From Lichenicola sp965198655 (GTDB taxonomy: Bacteria > Pseudomonadota > Alphaproteobacteria > Acetobacterales > Acetobacteraceae): a stretch of 64,000 nucleotides of DNA. Below are positions 27,892 to 36,628 of the stretch, in pieces. The stretch lies in the NCBI GenBank assembly GCA_965198655.1, contig OZ240668.1:4092001-4156000 (forward strand). Reading direction: 5' to 3'. The translations under genes were made by a program, and so were the position numbers. Within the stretch, counting starts at the first letter, position 1. Each line of letters begins with the position of its first letter. The notes beneath the pieces were generated by a model that saw only the letters and a list, made by a program, of their open reading frames with translations, did no database searches and was not told the DNA's origin.

Positions 27892-28358
27892 CGGACTCCA
27901 CCCTTCGCATCGTGATCGGCTGCGACGAGGCCGGGATGCGGTTCCGCGACGCGCTGAAGGCCGACCTGGGGAAGCATCCAGACGTGTCCGAGGTCACCGA
28001 TGTCGGGGTCACCGACGACGACGGCACCCACTACCCGCACATCGCGGTGCGGGCCGCCCGCCTGGTCGCGGACGGCAAGGCGGACCGCGCGCTGCTGATC
28101 TGCGGCACCGGGCTCGGCGTCGCGATCAGCGCCAACAAGGTGCCAGGGATACGGGCGGTCACCGCGCACGACACGTACTCGGTGCAGCGCGCCATCCTGA
28201 GCAACGACGCCCAGGTGCTGTGCGTCGGCGAGCGGGTGATCGGGGTGGAGCTGGCCCGCGTGCTGGTGGCGGAATGGCTGAAGCACCGGTTCGATCCGGC
28301 CTCGAACTCGGCGGAAAAGGTGGCGGCGATCAGCGCCTACGAGACGAGCGCCGGCTGA
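27888..28358 (+). CDS. RpiB/LacAB-type isomerase, probable D-erythrulose-4-phosphate isomerase
   Basis: A 156-residue RpiB-fold isomerase. ICGTGLGVAISANKVPGIRA contains the catalytic Cys, TAHDTYS the ring-opening His, and LSNDAQVLCVGERVIG the conserved C-terminal stretch. RpiB interconverts ribose and ribulose 5-phosphates, but paralogues in tetritol operons convert D-erythrulose 4-phosphate to D-erythrose 4-phosphate. Position between an erythrulose-type kinase and a TIM-like isomerase favours that role here (inference from context). The start overlaps the kinase stop. Confidence 0.87.
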   Translation: MTDSTLRIVIGCDEAGMRFRDALKADLGKHPDVSEVTDVGVTDDDGTHYPHIAVRAARLVADGKADRALLICGTGLGVAISANKVPGIRAVTAHDTYSVQRAILSNDAQVLCVGERVIGVELARVLVAEWLKHRFDPASNSAEKVAAISAYETSAG

Positions 28359-28366
28359 GCCTGGCC

Positions 28367-29101
28367 GTGCCGGATGAGCCTGGCCGGCGCCGCATGGTCG
28401 GCGTCAGCCTCAAGATGTACATGGGGCTGGACGCGACCCGGCGCTGGATGGAGCGGCTGCGCGGGCTGTCGCCCGGCGTGGTCGAGCTGTTCGTGATCCC
28501 CTCCTTCCTGTCGCTGCACGACGCGCGGGAGATCCTGGCCGGGACCGGCATCGCGCTCGGCGCGCAGGACGTGTTCTGGGAGGACGCGGGGCCGTACACC
28601 GGCGAGGTGTCGGCGCCGATGCTGGCGGAGGCCGGGTGCCGCTTTGTCGAGATCGGCCACGCCGAGCGGCGGCGACTGTTCGGGGAAACCGACGCGGTCG
28701 TGGCGGCGAAGCTGCGTGCCGCGGTGCGGGCGGGACTGGTTCCGGTGCTGTGCGTCGGCGAGCACGCGGAGGGGCCGCCCGCGGCGGCGGTGGAGAGCTG
28801 CTGGATCCAGTTCGAGGCGGCGACGCGTGGCCTGGATCCTGGGACCGAGATGGTGGTGGCCTGGGAACCGGTTTGGGCGATCGGGGCGGCGCAGCCCGCC
28901 TCGCCGGAGTTCATCCGCGCGGTTGCCGGGCCGCTTCGCGACCGGCTGGCCGCCTGGCCGTCGGCGCGGCTGATCTATGGCGGCAGCGCCGGCCCGGGGC
29001 TGCTCCACCGGACCGGCGGCGTGGTGGAGGGCCTGTTCCTCGGTCGCTTCGCGCACGACGTCGACGCGCTGCGCCGTATCCTGGCCGAGGCCGCCACCTG
29101 A
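28367..29101 (+). CDS. TIM-fold isomerase, probable L-erythrulose-1-phosphate isomerase
   Basis: A triosephosphate-isomerase paralogue of 244 residues from GTG 28367, or 235 from ATG 28394. Neither start has a good ribosome site. All three TIM catalytic residues are visible: Lys in SLKMYMG, His in EIGHAERRRLFGET and Glu in VAWEPVWAIG, with the phosphate loop YGGSAGPG. The loop-lid and N-terminus differ from housekeeping TIMs (SLKM rather than NWKM, GHAERR rather than GHSERR), as in the L-erythrulose-1-phosphate to D-erythrulose-4-phosphate isomerases of tetritol pathways. The last gene of the operon. Confidence 0.85.
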   Translation: MPDEPGRRRMVGVSLKMYMGLDATRRWMERLRGLSPGVVELFVIPSFLSLHDAREILAGTGIALGAQDVFWEDAGPYTGEVSAPMLAEAGCRFVEIGHAERRRLFGETDAVVAAKLRAAVRAGLVPVLCVGEHAEGPPAAAVESCWIQFEAATRGLDPGTEMVVAWEPVWAIGAAQPASPEFIRAVAGPLRDRLAAWPSARLIYGGSAGPGLLHRTGGVVEGLFLGRFAHDVDALRRILAEAAT

Positions 29102-29241
29102 CCGACAAGGTGGATCGCACCGGAATCGGGGTCGCGGCGAAAGAATGTTGCGCGTGGATTGCTGTTCGAGGTCGTTTCCTGTTGACGGACGCCGTGTTGC
29201 AACATCAAGCTGGGATTGCCCATAATTCAGAAGGAGCCGGG

Positions 29242-30441
29242 ATGACCGTAGCCTTGTCGCAGGATGCGAAACAGGATCTCCTGGAGCGTGGTTATTCCCG
29301 ACGCCATTTCGGACGGATCTCGGCCCTGCTGGGCGTGCAGGCGGTCGCGGCGGCGGGCGGCCTGTCGATCCCGCTCGGCGCGGCGCGGGCGGCGACCACC
29401 ACCACCATCGGCGGCCTGGCGGCACGGCCCGACCTGCAGGGGATGGTCCGGATCGGCAGCAACGAGTGCTGGACCGGCCCGTTCCCGGCGGCGGCGGCGG
29501 CGGGCGCCGCCGCGGTGCAGCACGGCAACCGCTACGAGCCGAGCGACCTGCGCCAGCAGCTCATCCGCAACCTGTCGGCGGTGGAAGCGGTGCCGGCCAG
29601 CCATGTGCTGCCCTGGCCTGGCTCGAGCGACCCGCTGGCGCGCGTGTTGGTGACGTTCTGTTCGCCGACTCGTGGCCTGGTGACCGTGGACCCGACCTTC
29701 GAGGAAGCGTGGGGAGTGGGCAAGTGGCTCAACGTCAAGGTGAGCAAGGTGCCGCTGCGGCTGGAGAACCGCTACGCCACCGACGTGCGGGCGATGCTGG
29801 CCGCCGACGACAAGGCGGGCGTGTACTACGTTTGCTCGCCGAACAACCCGACCGGAACGATCACGCCGATCGCCGACATCGCCTGGCTGGTGGAGAACAA
29901 GCCGGCCGGCTCGATCGTGCTGGTGGACGAGGCCTACCTGCACTTCGCCGGCACCCCGAGCGCTGCCTACCTGGTGGCGCAGGGCAAGGACGTGGTCGTG
30001 CTGCGCACCTTCTCCAAGATCTTCGGCATGGCCGGGCTCCGCCTCGGCGTGAGCATGGCCCGTCCCGACCTGCACGAACGGATGATGCGCTACGACGGCA
30101 GGATGCAGAGCGGCGCCCTGTCCGTGGTGGCGCTGGCGACCGGGGGCACGGCGCTGCTGCAGGCGGACGAGATCGTCGCCCGCCGCCGCGAGATGACCGC
30201 CGTGCGCGAGCAGACCCTGGCCCACCTGCAGCAACGCGGGATCACCTACCTGCCCAGCGACGCCAACATGTTCATGGTCGACTGGCACCGGCCGGCGTCG
30301 GAGATGAAGGCGGCGTTCGCGTCGGAGAAGATCGACATCGGCCGTAGCTGGCCGATCTGGCCGACCCGCTCGCGCATCACCGTGGGCTCTGCGGCCGACA
30401 TGCGGAGCTTCTGCGCGGCGGTGGACCGGATCACGGCCTGA
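29242..30441 (+). CDS. PLP-dependent aminotransferase with Tat-type signal (HisC-like)
   Basis: A 399-residue fold-type I aminotransferase related to histidinol-phosphate aminotransferase: CSPNNPTGTITP, VDEAYLHF (Asp-Tyr contacting the cofactor) and RTFSKIFGMAGLRLG with the Schiff-base lysine. Unusually the N-terminus reads SRRHFGRISALLGVQAVAAA followed by a hydrophobic run and ARA, a convincing twin-arginine export signal. AAGGAG lies six bases before the ATG. Export of a folded PLP enzyme is what the Tat route is for, but the periplasmic substrate is unknown. It is 140 bp after the tetritol operon and is probably transcribed separately. Confidence 0.85.
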   Translation: MTVALSQDAKQDLLERGYSRRHFGRISALLGVQAVAAAGGLSIPLGAARAATTTTIGGLAARPDLQGMVRIGSNECWTGPFPAAAAAGAAAVQHGNRYEPSDLRQQLIRNLSAVEAVPASHVLPWPGSSDPLARVLVTFCSPTRGLVTVDPTFEEAWGVGKWLNVKVSKVPLRLENRYATDVRAMLAADDKAGVYYVCSPNNPTGTITPIADIAWLVENKPAGSIVLVDEAYLHFAGTPSAAYLVAQGKDVVVLRTFSKIFGMAGLRLGVSMARPDLHERMMRYDGRMQSGALSVVALATGGTALLQADEIVARRREMTAVREQTLAHLQQRGITYLPSDANMFMVDWHRPASEMKAAFASEKIDIGRSWPIWPTRSRITVGSAADMRSFCAAVDRITA

Positions 30442-30960
30442 GGCGGCCTATCCTCGCGGCCCGAGCTGGATCGAACAGCAAGTTTAGAGCGCCTTCCGTG
30501 AGTCGATGCGAACGGAAGGCGCTCTGGATGTCTCGTCCCGGCCTCATCAGGCTGTCCTGAACGCTGGCGCGTTCGGCGCCATCCGGGACCGTCTTGGGTT
30601 GATGTCGAACTGCGGGCCGAGGGTACGGCGTGCACCGTCCCAGCGCTGCCATGGAGAGCCTGGCCCGCAGCTCGTTCCTCAGAAGACGCTCATGAGGACC
30701 AACCGGTGTCCCGGTTCCGGAACAAGCTGATCAAGGCATGGTCCGTAATGGCCTCAAGCGTGCCCTCGCCGAGCTCGTCGTTCAGCCAGATCAAGGCCCT
30801 CGACTCCTGGAGCCCTTCCGGATGGCCACGACGCCGGCTTCGCCAGGATCGTCCATGTCCAGTGTCTGGATAACGTGCCAGCATCCGACGTCTTCCGGGT
30901 CAGACCGGCCCGATATCCCGCCTCGACTCATGGCTTGTCGAGACATTGCATGATCGTCGA
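30442..30960. other. Intergenic with possible degraded minus-strand coding remnant
   Basis: About 520 bp between the aminotransferase and the convergent dioxygenase gene. After a strong hairpin (listed separately), minus-strand frames at 30690-30960 read like protein in two pieces: DPEDVGCWHVIQTLDMDDPG followed, after a frame change, by LIWLNDELGEGTLEAITDHA. I do not recognise the family. It may be a decayed gene or chance. Confidence 0.3.
30486..30525. terminator. Perfect 14-bp palindrome after aminotransferase gene
   Basis: AGAGCGCCTTCCGT (30486-30499) and ACGGAAGGCGCTCT (30512-30525) form a perfect 14-bp stem with a 12-base loop, 45 bp past the stop. No T-run follows, so a factor-independent terminator is only possible. 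It resembles the dispersed AGAGC...GCTCT palindromes frequent between genes in alphaproteobacteria, like the one at 38105. Confidence 0.5.
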
Positions 30961-31956
30961 CTAGGATTTCCTGCCCCGGCCCGCGATCATCTTGATGCCG
31001 CCACTCGCGATGCGTCGCATCAGGATCATGATCTCTTGTGGGTCCCGCAGGTCGAGGCGTGAGATGTACCGGCGCAGGATGACCAGCGCGCCTCCGCGCC
31101 TCTGCCAACGCTTCTCGCGCTGGGCCCGTGCGGAAACGTGCGAAACGCCGCCGCCGACCCCTGCCAGATCGTTCGGGCGAGGCGGAAGCTCGAAGATCAG
31201 CACCCAGGCCGCGCGGGGGCGCGTGGATCGGTTCGGCCCCGCAGCATGAAGCGTCAACCCGCCATGCACGGTGCAGCCTCCGGTGGGAAGCGGGCACAGG
31301 ATGGCCTCATCGGCATTGAACGTTCCGGTGCACTCGATGGCGTGCACCTTCTCGTTCCCGCCGAGCGGACGATGCGGAAGCCTGCCCCATCGATGTGATC
31401 CACGCATGAACTTCATGCAGCCGTTCTCGGGATCGGTCGGCTGAAGTGCCAGCCAGACGCTGACCTCGTCATACCTGAAGGCGGGATCCCGGAAGCCCTG
31501 GTCCTGATGCCATGGAGTTTCCGGCCCGATCAGCGGCTTCTTCAGAAGCGCATGATCGCTGGAGAACTTCGCCTTTGGTCCGAGCAGCTCCTTTGCAAGG
31601 GCCTGCGCCTTCAAGAAGAAGTTCGTCTTGAGCAGTTCGGGTGCGAAGGTGCTGGGATGGATGATCTGGGGAAAGGCCATTGCCTTGTTCTCGTCGTCGT
31701 CCCCGACCAGGTCGAACTGGTAACCTTGGTTAAAGCCGACCTGGGAGGCCCACAACTGCTCCAACCTGTTCCGGATGAACTCAACCTCTCCCGCCTCGGC
31801 AAACGCCGGAATATGGAGATAGCCATCCGCCGCGAAGCCTGCGGCGAGGGTTCCGGATGCAGTGTCGCAATCGGCATCAACGGTAGGCGTCCCGTCTCCA
31901 ACCGAGGCGTCCAGCACGTCACTTGCCAATGACTCCATCACTTGCAACCATTCCAT
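30961..31956 (-). CDS. Phytanoyl-CoA dioxygenase-family protein (PhyH)
   Basis: A 331-residue Fe(II)/2-oxoglutarate dioxygenase-like protein. PWHQDQGF supplies the His-x-Asp pair and HGGLTLHAAGPNRS the distal His and the Arg that binds oxoglutarate. EVSVWLALQPTDPENGCMKF is the conserved beta-strand segment of the PhyH family. Substrates in this family range from acyl-CoAs to ectoine and antibiotics, and none can be chosen here. I start at ATG 31956. A TTG at 31971 and an ATG at 31938 are alternatives. A nested inverted repeat lies about 30 bp upstream. Confidence 0.85.
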   Translation of the reverse strand: MEWLQVMESLASDVLDASVGDGTPTVDADCDTASGTLAAGFAADGYLHIPAFAEAGEVEFIRNRLEQLWASQVGFNQGYQFDLVGDDDENKAMAFPQIIHPSTFAPELLKTNFFLKAQALAKELLGPKAKFSSDHALLKKPLIGPETPWHQDQGFRDPAFRYDEVSVWLALQPTDPENGCMKFMRGSHRWGRLPHRPLGGNEKVHAIECTGTFNADEAILCPLPTGGCTVHGGLTLHAAGPNRSTRPRAAWVLIFELPPRPNDLAGVGGGVSHVSARAQREKRWQRRGGALVILRRYISRLDLRDPQEIMILMRRIASGGIKMIAGRGRKS

Positions 31957-32953
31957 CTCAGTGACTGACAACTATTCCGATATTAGCATCAATTCTAAGC
32001 TTTGAGAGCCGTTCCTTCCAAATCTCAAATAGTTGATGCTTGAGCGGTTCGTCACAAAGATGATGGCGTCCGCTGACTCAGCGTAGACTTCCGACAAGGG
32101 TCACCGCACTCCATGCGGATGTGGATGTCCGGACCCGAACCGCGAAAGGACGCCACCGGTGAGGAGGCGCGTCGTCGCCATCGGCTGTGCCTGTCTGAGC
32201 GGTGATCCGACATCGGCGAGGTGTCCTGGTTCGACGCCCGGCCCAAGGCCCTGGGGCACGTCACCTTTTCAAGCAGCTCGCCGCAGCGGATGGACGGTAC
32301 GTCGGGCTTGCCGAAATACTCGACGTTGTCGGGACTTGCATTGCAAAGCTACGTCCGCCTTCAGCCCCTCAGCAGGGCGACCCGAACGACCGAGATGGAG
32401 CGCGGCATGGCCCTGGCAGGACGGATTTGCTCGCTGTCCGCTATCTGGAGATAGGTCTGGCGCGGCTCAGTGATCGGGTCAGGCGCGAAGCCGATGTCTT
32501 CGCCAAGGTCTGCTACCAATAGTGCCGGGTAAAGACGAGCCTCCTCTTCAAACCGGCTCAACGAAACGGCCGTGATGGGTGATCACCACGCGGCATTACT
32601 GCGGGAACAGCGAGTTGACGGGATTTGGTCGTGATGGTGGCCTCTTGGAGGCCCGGTGCCCTTGCCTTCCTGATGATGCTTCCAATCGTGGCACCCATCC
32701 CGGTCGTGGTCCTGATCGATCCTGATGATCCCAGGTTCCGGTTGATCGATGGCGTGCAGGACGCGACCAACCGCACCCCTCGGTCCGAACGGGCGTCTGC
32801 GGGTCACGTGGTCGCTGTGACCCATGCTGCAAGTCGACGGGGTGCAACTGTCCATCCCGCCCGGTGAGAGCCGGCCCGACATGGCGCGTGCCGAGCGGAT
32901 CGACGTGGTGCGGCTCCGGCTGGTCGGGATCGAACAGCCAGGCCGACTAGGAG
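31957..32953. other. Gene-poor kilobase
   Basis: Nearly 1 kb with no confidently coding frame. The part next to the PhyH gene (31957-32060) is clearly AT-richer. A plus-strand frame from GTG 32202 to 32522 contains LFKQLAAADGRYVGLAEILDVV, weakly like the winged-helix segment of OmpR-type DNA-binding domains, but it is short and broken around it. The 32560-32900 stretch shows nothing recognisable. It may be the debris of deleted genes. Confidence 0.4.
31985..32040. repeat. Nested inverted repeat upstream of PhyH gene
   Basis: Outer arms AGCATCAA (31985-31992) and TTGATGCT (32033-32040) enclose inner arms TTTGAGA (32001-32007) and TCTCAAA (32023-32029). The AT-rich structure sits just upstream of the minus-strand dioxygenase start and could be an operator or leader hairpin. 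Confidence 0.45.
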
Positions 32954-33850
32954 CTAGCGCGGTGGCGGCAACGGCTGCTGCTGCACCGGTGCGGTCGGCG
33001 CCAGCTGCATCGGACCGTTCGCCTCGGAGGGTTGCCCGTAGGCGCCCGATCCGTAGGCAGGCTGTCGTCCGTAGGGCGGCGGGCCGTAGGCGGGCGGGGG
33101 TGGTGGCGCCGGTTGGGCCGAGCCGTAGCGTATCAGCGCCGCGCGCAGCGGGTCGGCGCCCGGGTTGTTGACGCGCATCGCCACCACGATGTCCTCCGGG
33201 CCGACCGGCTGGCCGTAATAGGCGCTGTCGCCGACGCTGTCGGAGCTCATGATGCTGCCCTGCAACGCGATCCCGGCGAACAGGCCCCGAGCCTTCTCCA
33301 CCGCCACGATGTCCGCGCGCAGCGCCGCGGTGGTCGATCCTTCCATGCCGACCCCCAGGGTGGCGAAGGCGAGCGAGGCGTCGGCGCCAATCTTGAACTG
33401 GCTGTCCATCACCGCGGTCAGGCCCCGCCTGGTCATGATGAACAGCATGACCTCGGCATCCTGCACCCCGGCCTGCAGGCCGAAGCTGCCCGATCCCATG
33501 GAATAGAACGCGGGCGCCGACCAGGAGCCGTTGGCGTCGCGCGACAGCAGCACGCAGCCGCCGCCGGAGCCGCCGAACAGGAAGCTCATGCGGAAGATGC
33601 TGGGGCAGATCATCACCCCCCTGGCGCGGGCCAGCAGGCGACGCTCGGTGGGATCGTTGTCGTGCCAGTTCAGCACGTCCTGCGCGGTCAGGGTGGCGCG
33701 GTCGACCAGCTCCTGCTGCTGCTGCTGGCGGCCATCCTGCGCCCACGCCGCGCTGCCGGGCAGGAGGGCGGCGAGCAGGGCGCCGGCCAGCAGGACCGGC
33801 ACCAGCCTCGGGTGCCGCAATCCGGACCGGACGGCAGAAGGGAGATGCAT
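32954..33850 (-). CDS. SYLF-domain (Ysc84-like) lipid-binding exported protein
   Basis: A 298-residue protein with a Sec signal (LVPVLLAGALLAALLPGSAAWA) and a SYLF domain at about residues 45-230: LLARARGVMICPSI, GGSGGGCVLLSRD, FYSMGSGSFGLQAGVQDAE and FATLGVGMEGST. Bacterial SYLF proteins are exported and probably bind lipids. The C-terminal about 65 residues are Pro/Gly/Gln/Tyr-rich and likely disordered. The Gln-run QQQQQ follows the signal. The ATG at 33850 is used. Confidence 0.9.
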   Translation of the reverse strand: MHLPSAVRSGLRHPRLVPVLLAGALLAALLPGSAAWAQDGRQQQQQELVDRATLTAQDVLNWHDNDPTERRLLARARGVMICPSIFRMSFLFGGSGGGCVLLSRDANGSWSAPAFYSMGSGSFGLQAGVQDAEVMLFIMTRRGLTAVMDSQFKIGADASLAFATLGVGMEGSTTAALRADIVAVEKARGLFAGIALQGSIMSSDSVGDSAYYGQPVGPEDIVVAMRVNNPGADPLRAALIRYGSAQPAPPPPPAYGPPPYGRQPAYGSGAYGQPSEANGPMQLAPTAPVQQQPLPPPR

Positions 33851-33944
33851 GGACCGTATCCTCGACCTGTCGATTCAGCCAGCGCTGAAACTGCGTCGAA
33901 ACAATGGCCTATCCCACGCGCCTCGCACAGGGCCTTATCGGCGG

Positions 33945-34748
33945 TCAGTCCAGGCCGAGCCGTGACGCCTCCGACAACGCGGCGGCCAAGCCGGGGGTGG
34001 CGGCCAGGATCGGGATACCGCGTTCCAGCCCGCCATCGCGCAGGAACGGCGTCACGCGGGCGCCGGCCTCGTGCAGGATCGCCAGCGCCGCGGCGACGTC
34101 CCACAGGTTGATGTAGAGCTCGATGTAGCCGTCGAGCCGGCCCGCCGCGACGTCGGCCAGCGCCATCGCGCCGGAGCCGCCGGAGCGCGGCATGGCGCCG
34201 AGCGCCATCACCCGGTCGACGGTGGCGACGAAGTCCGCCCGGCTCACGCGGGGGCTCCAGCCCACCTCCACCATCGCGCGTGCCGGGTCGCAGGCCGGGG
34301 AGGCGCGGATCGGCTGCCCGTTCAGGGTGGCGCCGGCGCCGCGCAGGGCGGCGAAGGTTTCGCCCAGGGCCGGCGCCGCCAGGACCCCGGCCACCGGCTG
34401 GTCGTGCCGCAGCAGGCCGAGCGACACGCACCAGCGGCTGCGGCCGCGGGCGAAGTTGGAGGTGCCGTCGATCGGGTCCACCACCCAGCGGAAGTGCCCG
34501 TCGCGGGTGCGGCCGGTTTCCTCGCCCTGGAACCCGTCATCGGGGTAGCGGGCGGCGATCCGCTCGGCGATCAGCGCCTCGACCGCGCCGTCCGCCTCGG
34601 TCAGCCAGTCCTGGGCGCTCTTCTGAGTGCCGGACGGACCGCCGGGAGGGGGACGCATCCGCATCGCCAGCGCCGCCGCCTCGGCGACGATCGCGCGTGC
34701 CGCCTCGAAGCGGTCGCGCAGGGCGTCGGGGATGGGAGTGTCGGTCAT
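33945..34748 (-). CDS. Inositol monophosphatase-family phosphatase
   Basis: A 267-residue IMPase-fold enzyme with the metal-binding FQGEETG, DPIDGTSNFARG and the C-terminal YINLWDVAAALAILHEAG. It removes phosphate from inositol phosphate or a related small molecule (histidinol phosphate in some alphaproteobacterial paralogues). It is a distinct branch from the cysQ-like gene at 10.4 kb. It lies 28 bp after mmcB on the same strand and is probably cotranscribed with it. Confidence 0.9.
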   Translation of the reverse strand: MTDTPIPDALRDRFEAARAIVAEAAALAMRMRPPPGGPSGTQKSAQDWLTEADGAVEALIAERIAARYPDDGFQGEETGRTRDGHFRWVVDPIDGTSNFARGRSRWCVSLGLLRHDQPVAGVLAAPALGETFAALRGAGATLNGQPIRASPACDPARAMVEVGWSPRVSRADFVATVDRVMALGAMPRSGGSGAMALADVAAGRLDGYIELYINLWDVAAALAILHEAGARVTPFLRDGGLERGIPILAATPGLAAALSEASRLGLD

Positions 34749-34776
34749 GGGCCGCAGCGTGGCACGCCGCCGCGGG

Positions 34777-35325
34777 TTATTCCACCCGGCGCGCGGTGCG
34801 CAGCGAGGCGGTGATGGCCGGGTCCTCCAGCGCCGCCAGGCGGGTGGCGGCCAGGGTGGCGAAGCGGTGGGTCAGGGCGCGGCGGGTCGCGGCGGCGAGC
34901 TTGTGCACGCTGGCCTCGCGCAGCAGCTCGGCTTCCGCGGTTACGCCGGCGGGCAGGCAGTGCGGGCCGACGCAAGCCACGATCAGGCCGGCATCCTCCG
35001 GCAGCAGTGCTTGCGGGAAGCCGTCGTCCACGGCGAAGTAGAGCGCGTCGCAGAAGTCGCGGTACTCCGGCCACTTCGCGTCGACCAGGAAGTCGCGCGG
35101 GCCGGACTTGACCTCGATGCAGGCGAAGCCGCCGTCGGGGCGCAGCGCCAGGATGTCGGCGCGCCTGCCGTTCGGCAGCGGCACCTCGTGCAGCACCGCC
35201 CAGCCGAGCAGCCCGCAGAGGTGGGCGGCCGCCCGACGGATCGCAAGCTGGTTCTCCGGCAGGGCGATCGGACGCAGCGCCTCGGAAAGCGCCTCGTCGG
35301 GCAGGATGACGGGGATCGTGTCCAT
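34777..35325 (-). CDS. mmcB: MmcB-family DNA repair protein
   Basis: A 182-residue protein of the restriction-endonuclease-like fold. GRRADILALRPDGGFACIEVK holds the Asp and Glu-x-Lys of a PD-(D/E)xK site, with DFLVDAKWPEYRDFCD and TRRALTHRFATLAATRL following, matching MmcB, a mitomycin-C resistance protein of the alphaproteobacterial SOS response. MDTIPVILPDEAL begins at ATG 35325. The frame is open to 35388. I saw no convincing GTTC-N7-GTTC LexA box upstream. Confidence 0.85.
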   Translation of the reverse strand: MDTIPVILPDEALSEALRPIALPENQLAIRRAAAHLCGLLGWAVLHEVPLPNGRRADILALRPDGGFACIEVKSGPRDFLVDAKWPEYRDFCDALYFAVDDGFPQALLPEDAGLIVACVGPHCLPAGVTAEAELLREASVHKLAAATRRALTHRFATLAATRLAALEDPAITASLRTARRVE

Positions 35326-35511
35326 GCGGGGGTTTTCGCGCAGCAGCCGGTTCCGCCGCAAGCGCCTATCGCTGGCGGCGACGGCCACGACCGGCCGCGC
35401 TTGTCCGGCTGCGATCAGCGGTTATGGCATCGTTCCCCACCGGGACGTCACGTTGTCGCCCGGCTCCGGGAATGGTGTATCGTTTCGACGTAAGCATGAA
35501 GGAAGGCGGGC

Positions 35512-36203
35512 GTGTCGCGATCAGGCTTGGCGGTGCTGGTTGCTGCCACTGCCTTGTGCATCGGCGCTGCCGCGCCCCAGACGACCCGGATCGGCGGCCA
35601 CACCTATGCGTTTCCGCCCTCCGTGTTTGAGGGCGGCGAGGTCGAGGCGGGGGGATCGGGGACATACTGATCGAGTTGGCCTGGCCGGAGATGCGGCTGC
35701 TCACCCCGGATGAGGCGGCCATGTGGTCCCCGCGCGACACCATCCGCGTCCTGGCCAACAGCGGTGCGCCGGTCGATGGCGAGGCGGTGCCGGATGCCGA
35801 GCTCCTAGCTGAGCTACCCGTCATCGTGTCCGCTGCAACCGAGCTGAGCGGCGGTATTGGTGGCCGCGCCTCCGGGCATCCCCATCCGCCCCGGTCCGCG
35901 CCGGATGCCGAGAAGCCGTTAGGGGCTGTTCCCGGCGCTGGCATGGAACAGGTCGCGACCGAGGCGCTGACGCGTTCGGACGAGGCGAAGCATGACGTGT
36001 TCGTCCGGAAACCGATCGGACAGCCGGAAGAGGTCATCGACTGCTTCCGCAAGGACCACTTTCCAAATCCGGAATGTGCCCAAAGCTTCGTCACCATGAA
36101 CCTCATCATAAAGGCAAGCTACAGGAGGGCGCTGGTGCCGCAGTGGCGCGACATCCACGACCGGCTGGTAGCCTTCCTGAAGGCGCAGGAAGTAAAGCCT
36201 TGA
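35512..36203 (+). pseudogene. Frameshifted gene for exported hypothetical protein
   Basis: From GTG 35512, with GAAGGAAGG upstream, the frame gives a clear signal peptide (SGLAVLVAATALCIGAAAP) and a mature start TTRIGGHTYAFPPSVF. It then runs into TGA at 35668 directly after a G6 run at 35649-35654. One extra G would join it to the second frame, which continues GDILIELAWPEMRLLTPDEA and stays open to 36203. The two halves therefore look like one about 230-residue exported protein broken by a one-base slip. Either a real mutation, phase variation at the G-run, or a read error. The family is not recognised. Confidence 0.65.
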
Positions 36204-36622
36204 GCTACGATCAGGCAGCCCGGGACCAACTCGACGGGTTCAGGCGCAAGGGTGATCGAACCGCTTACTACGAGAAGCTCATCGCCCTTGGCGATCCCTA
36301 CGGAACAATGACGTTGGGCGTTGTCAAGCAGTCGAACATCGCTGGCGTGGTGGCGCGGCGCTACGCCATCGCCGTCAGCCAGCGGTATTGCCGCCCCATC
36401 GACAAGGCCATGTGGCTCAGAATCAGCCACGATCTCATGGATGCCGACTTTGCGGCCCGCACCGTCGAGAAGAATTTCGAACCGAGCACGCCATCACTTC
36501 GATGGAATGTCATTCGCGACTACCATGTCTCGGTCTTCGGCGGGTACAACTATCCACCCGAGACCTGGACCGCCTGGATCCCGCTGCAGATCGATGGTGA
36601 GGCAAAGGACCGCGGGTTGTAG
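36200..36622 (+). CDS. Hypothetical protein, likely truncated by an amber stop
   Basis: A TTG at 36200 overlaps the preceding TGA (TTGA) and follows GGAAG, giving 140 residues: SYDQAARDQLDGFRRKGDRT, LGVVKQSNIAGVVARRYA and DYHVSVFGGYNYPPETWTAW. The frame stops at TAG 36620 and, without any shift, continues as the next open frame to 36979. A single nonsense change could thus have cut a 259-residue protein in two. No family recognised. Codon use is less GC-biased than the surroundings. Confidence 0.5.
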   Translation: MSYDQAARDQLDGFRRKGDRTAYYEKLIALGDPYGTMTLGVVKQSNIAGVVARRYAIAVSQRYCRPIDKAMWLRISHDLMDADFAARTVEKNFEPSTPSLRWNVIRDYHVSVFGGYNYPPETWTAWIPLQIDGEAKDRGL

Positions 36623-36628
36623 CGCCGC

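Noticed and set aside
29197..29226. TTGCAA and CATAAT boxes with 18-bp spacing before the Tat aminotransferase
   Set aside because: Good match, but the predicted start of transcription would fall within or at the ribosome site, leaving almost no leader. Not listed as a promoter.
32202..32522. Possible small winged-helix protein
   Set aside because: Only one 22-residue segment is reminiscent of a DNA-binding fold. The remainder is not protein-like and alternative frames overlap it.
35326..35511. LexA (GTTC-N7-GTTC) box expected upstream of mmcB
   Set aside because: Single GTTC words occur but no properly spaced pair was found.
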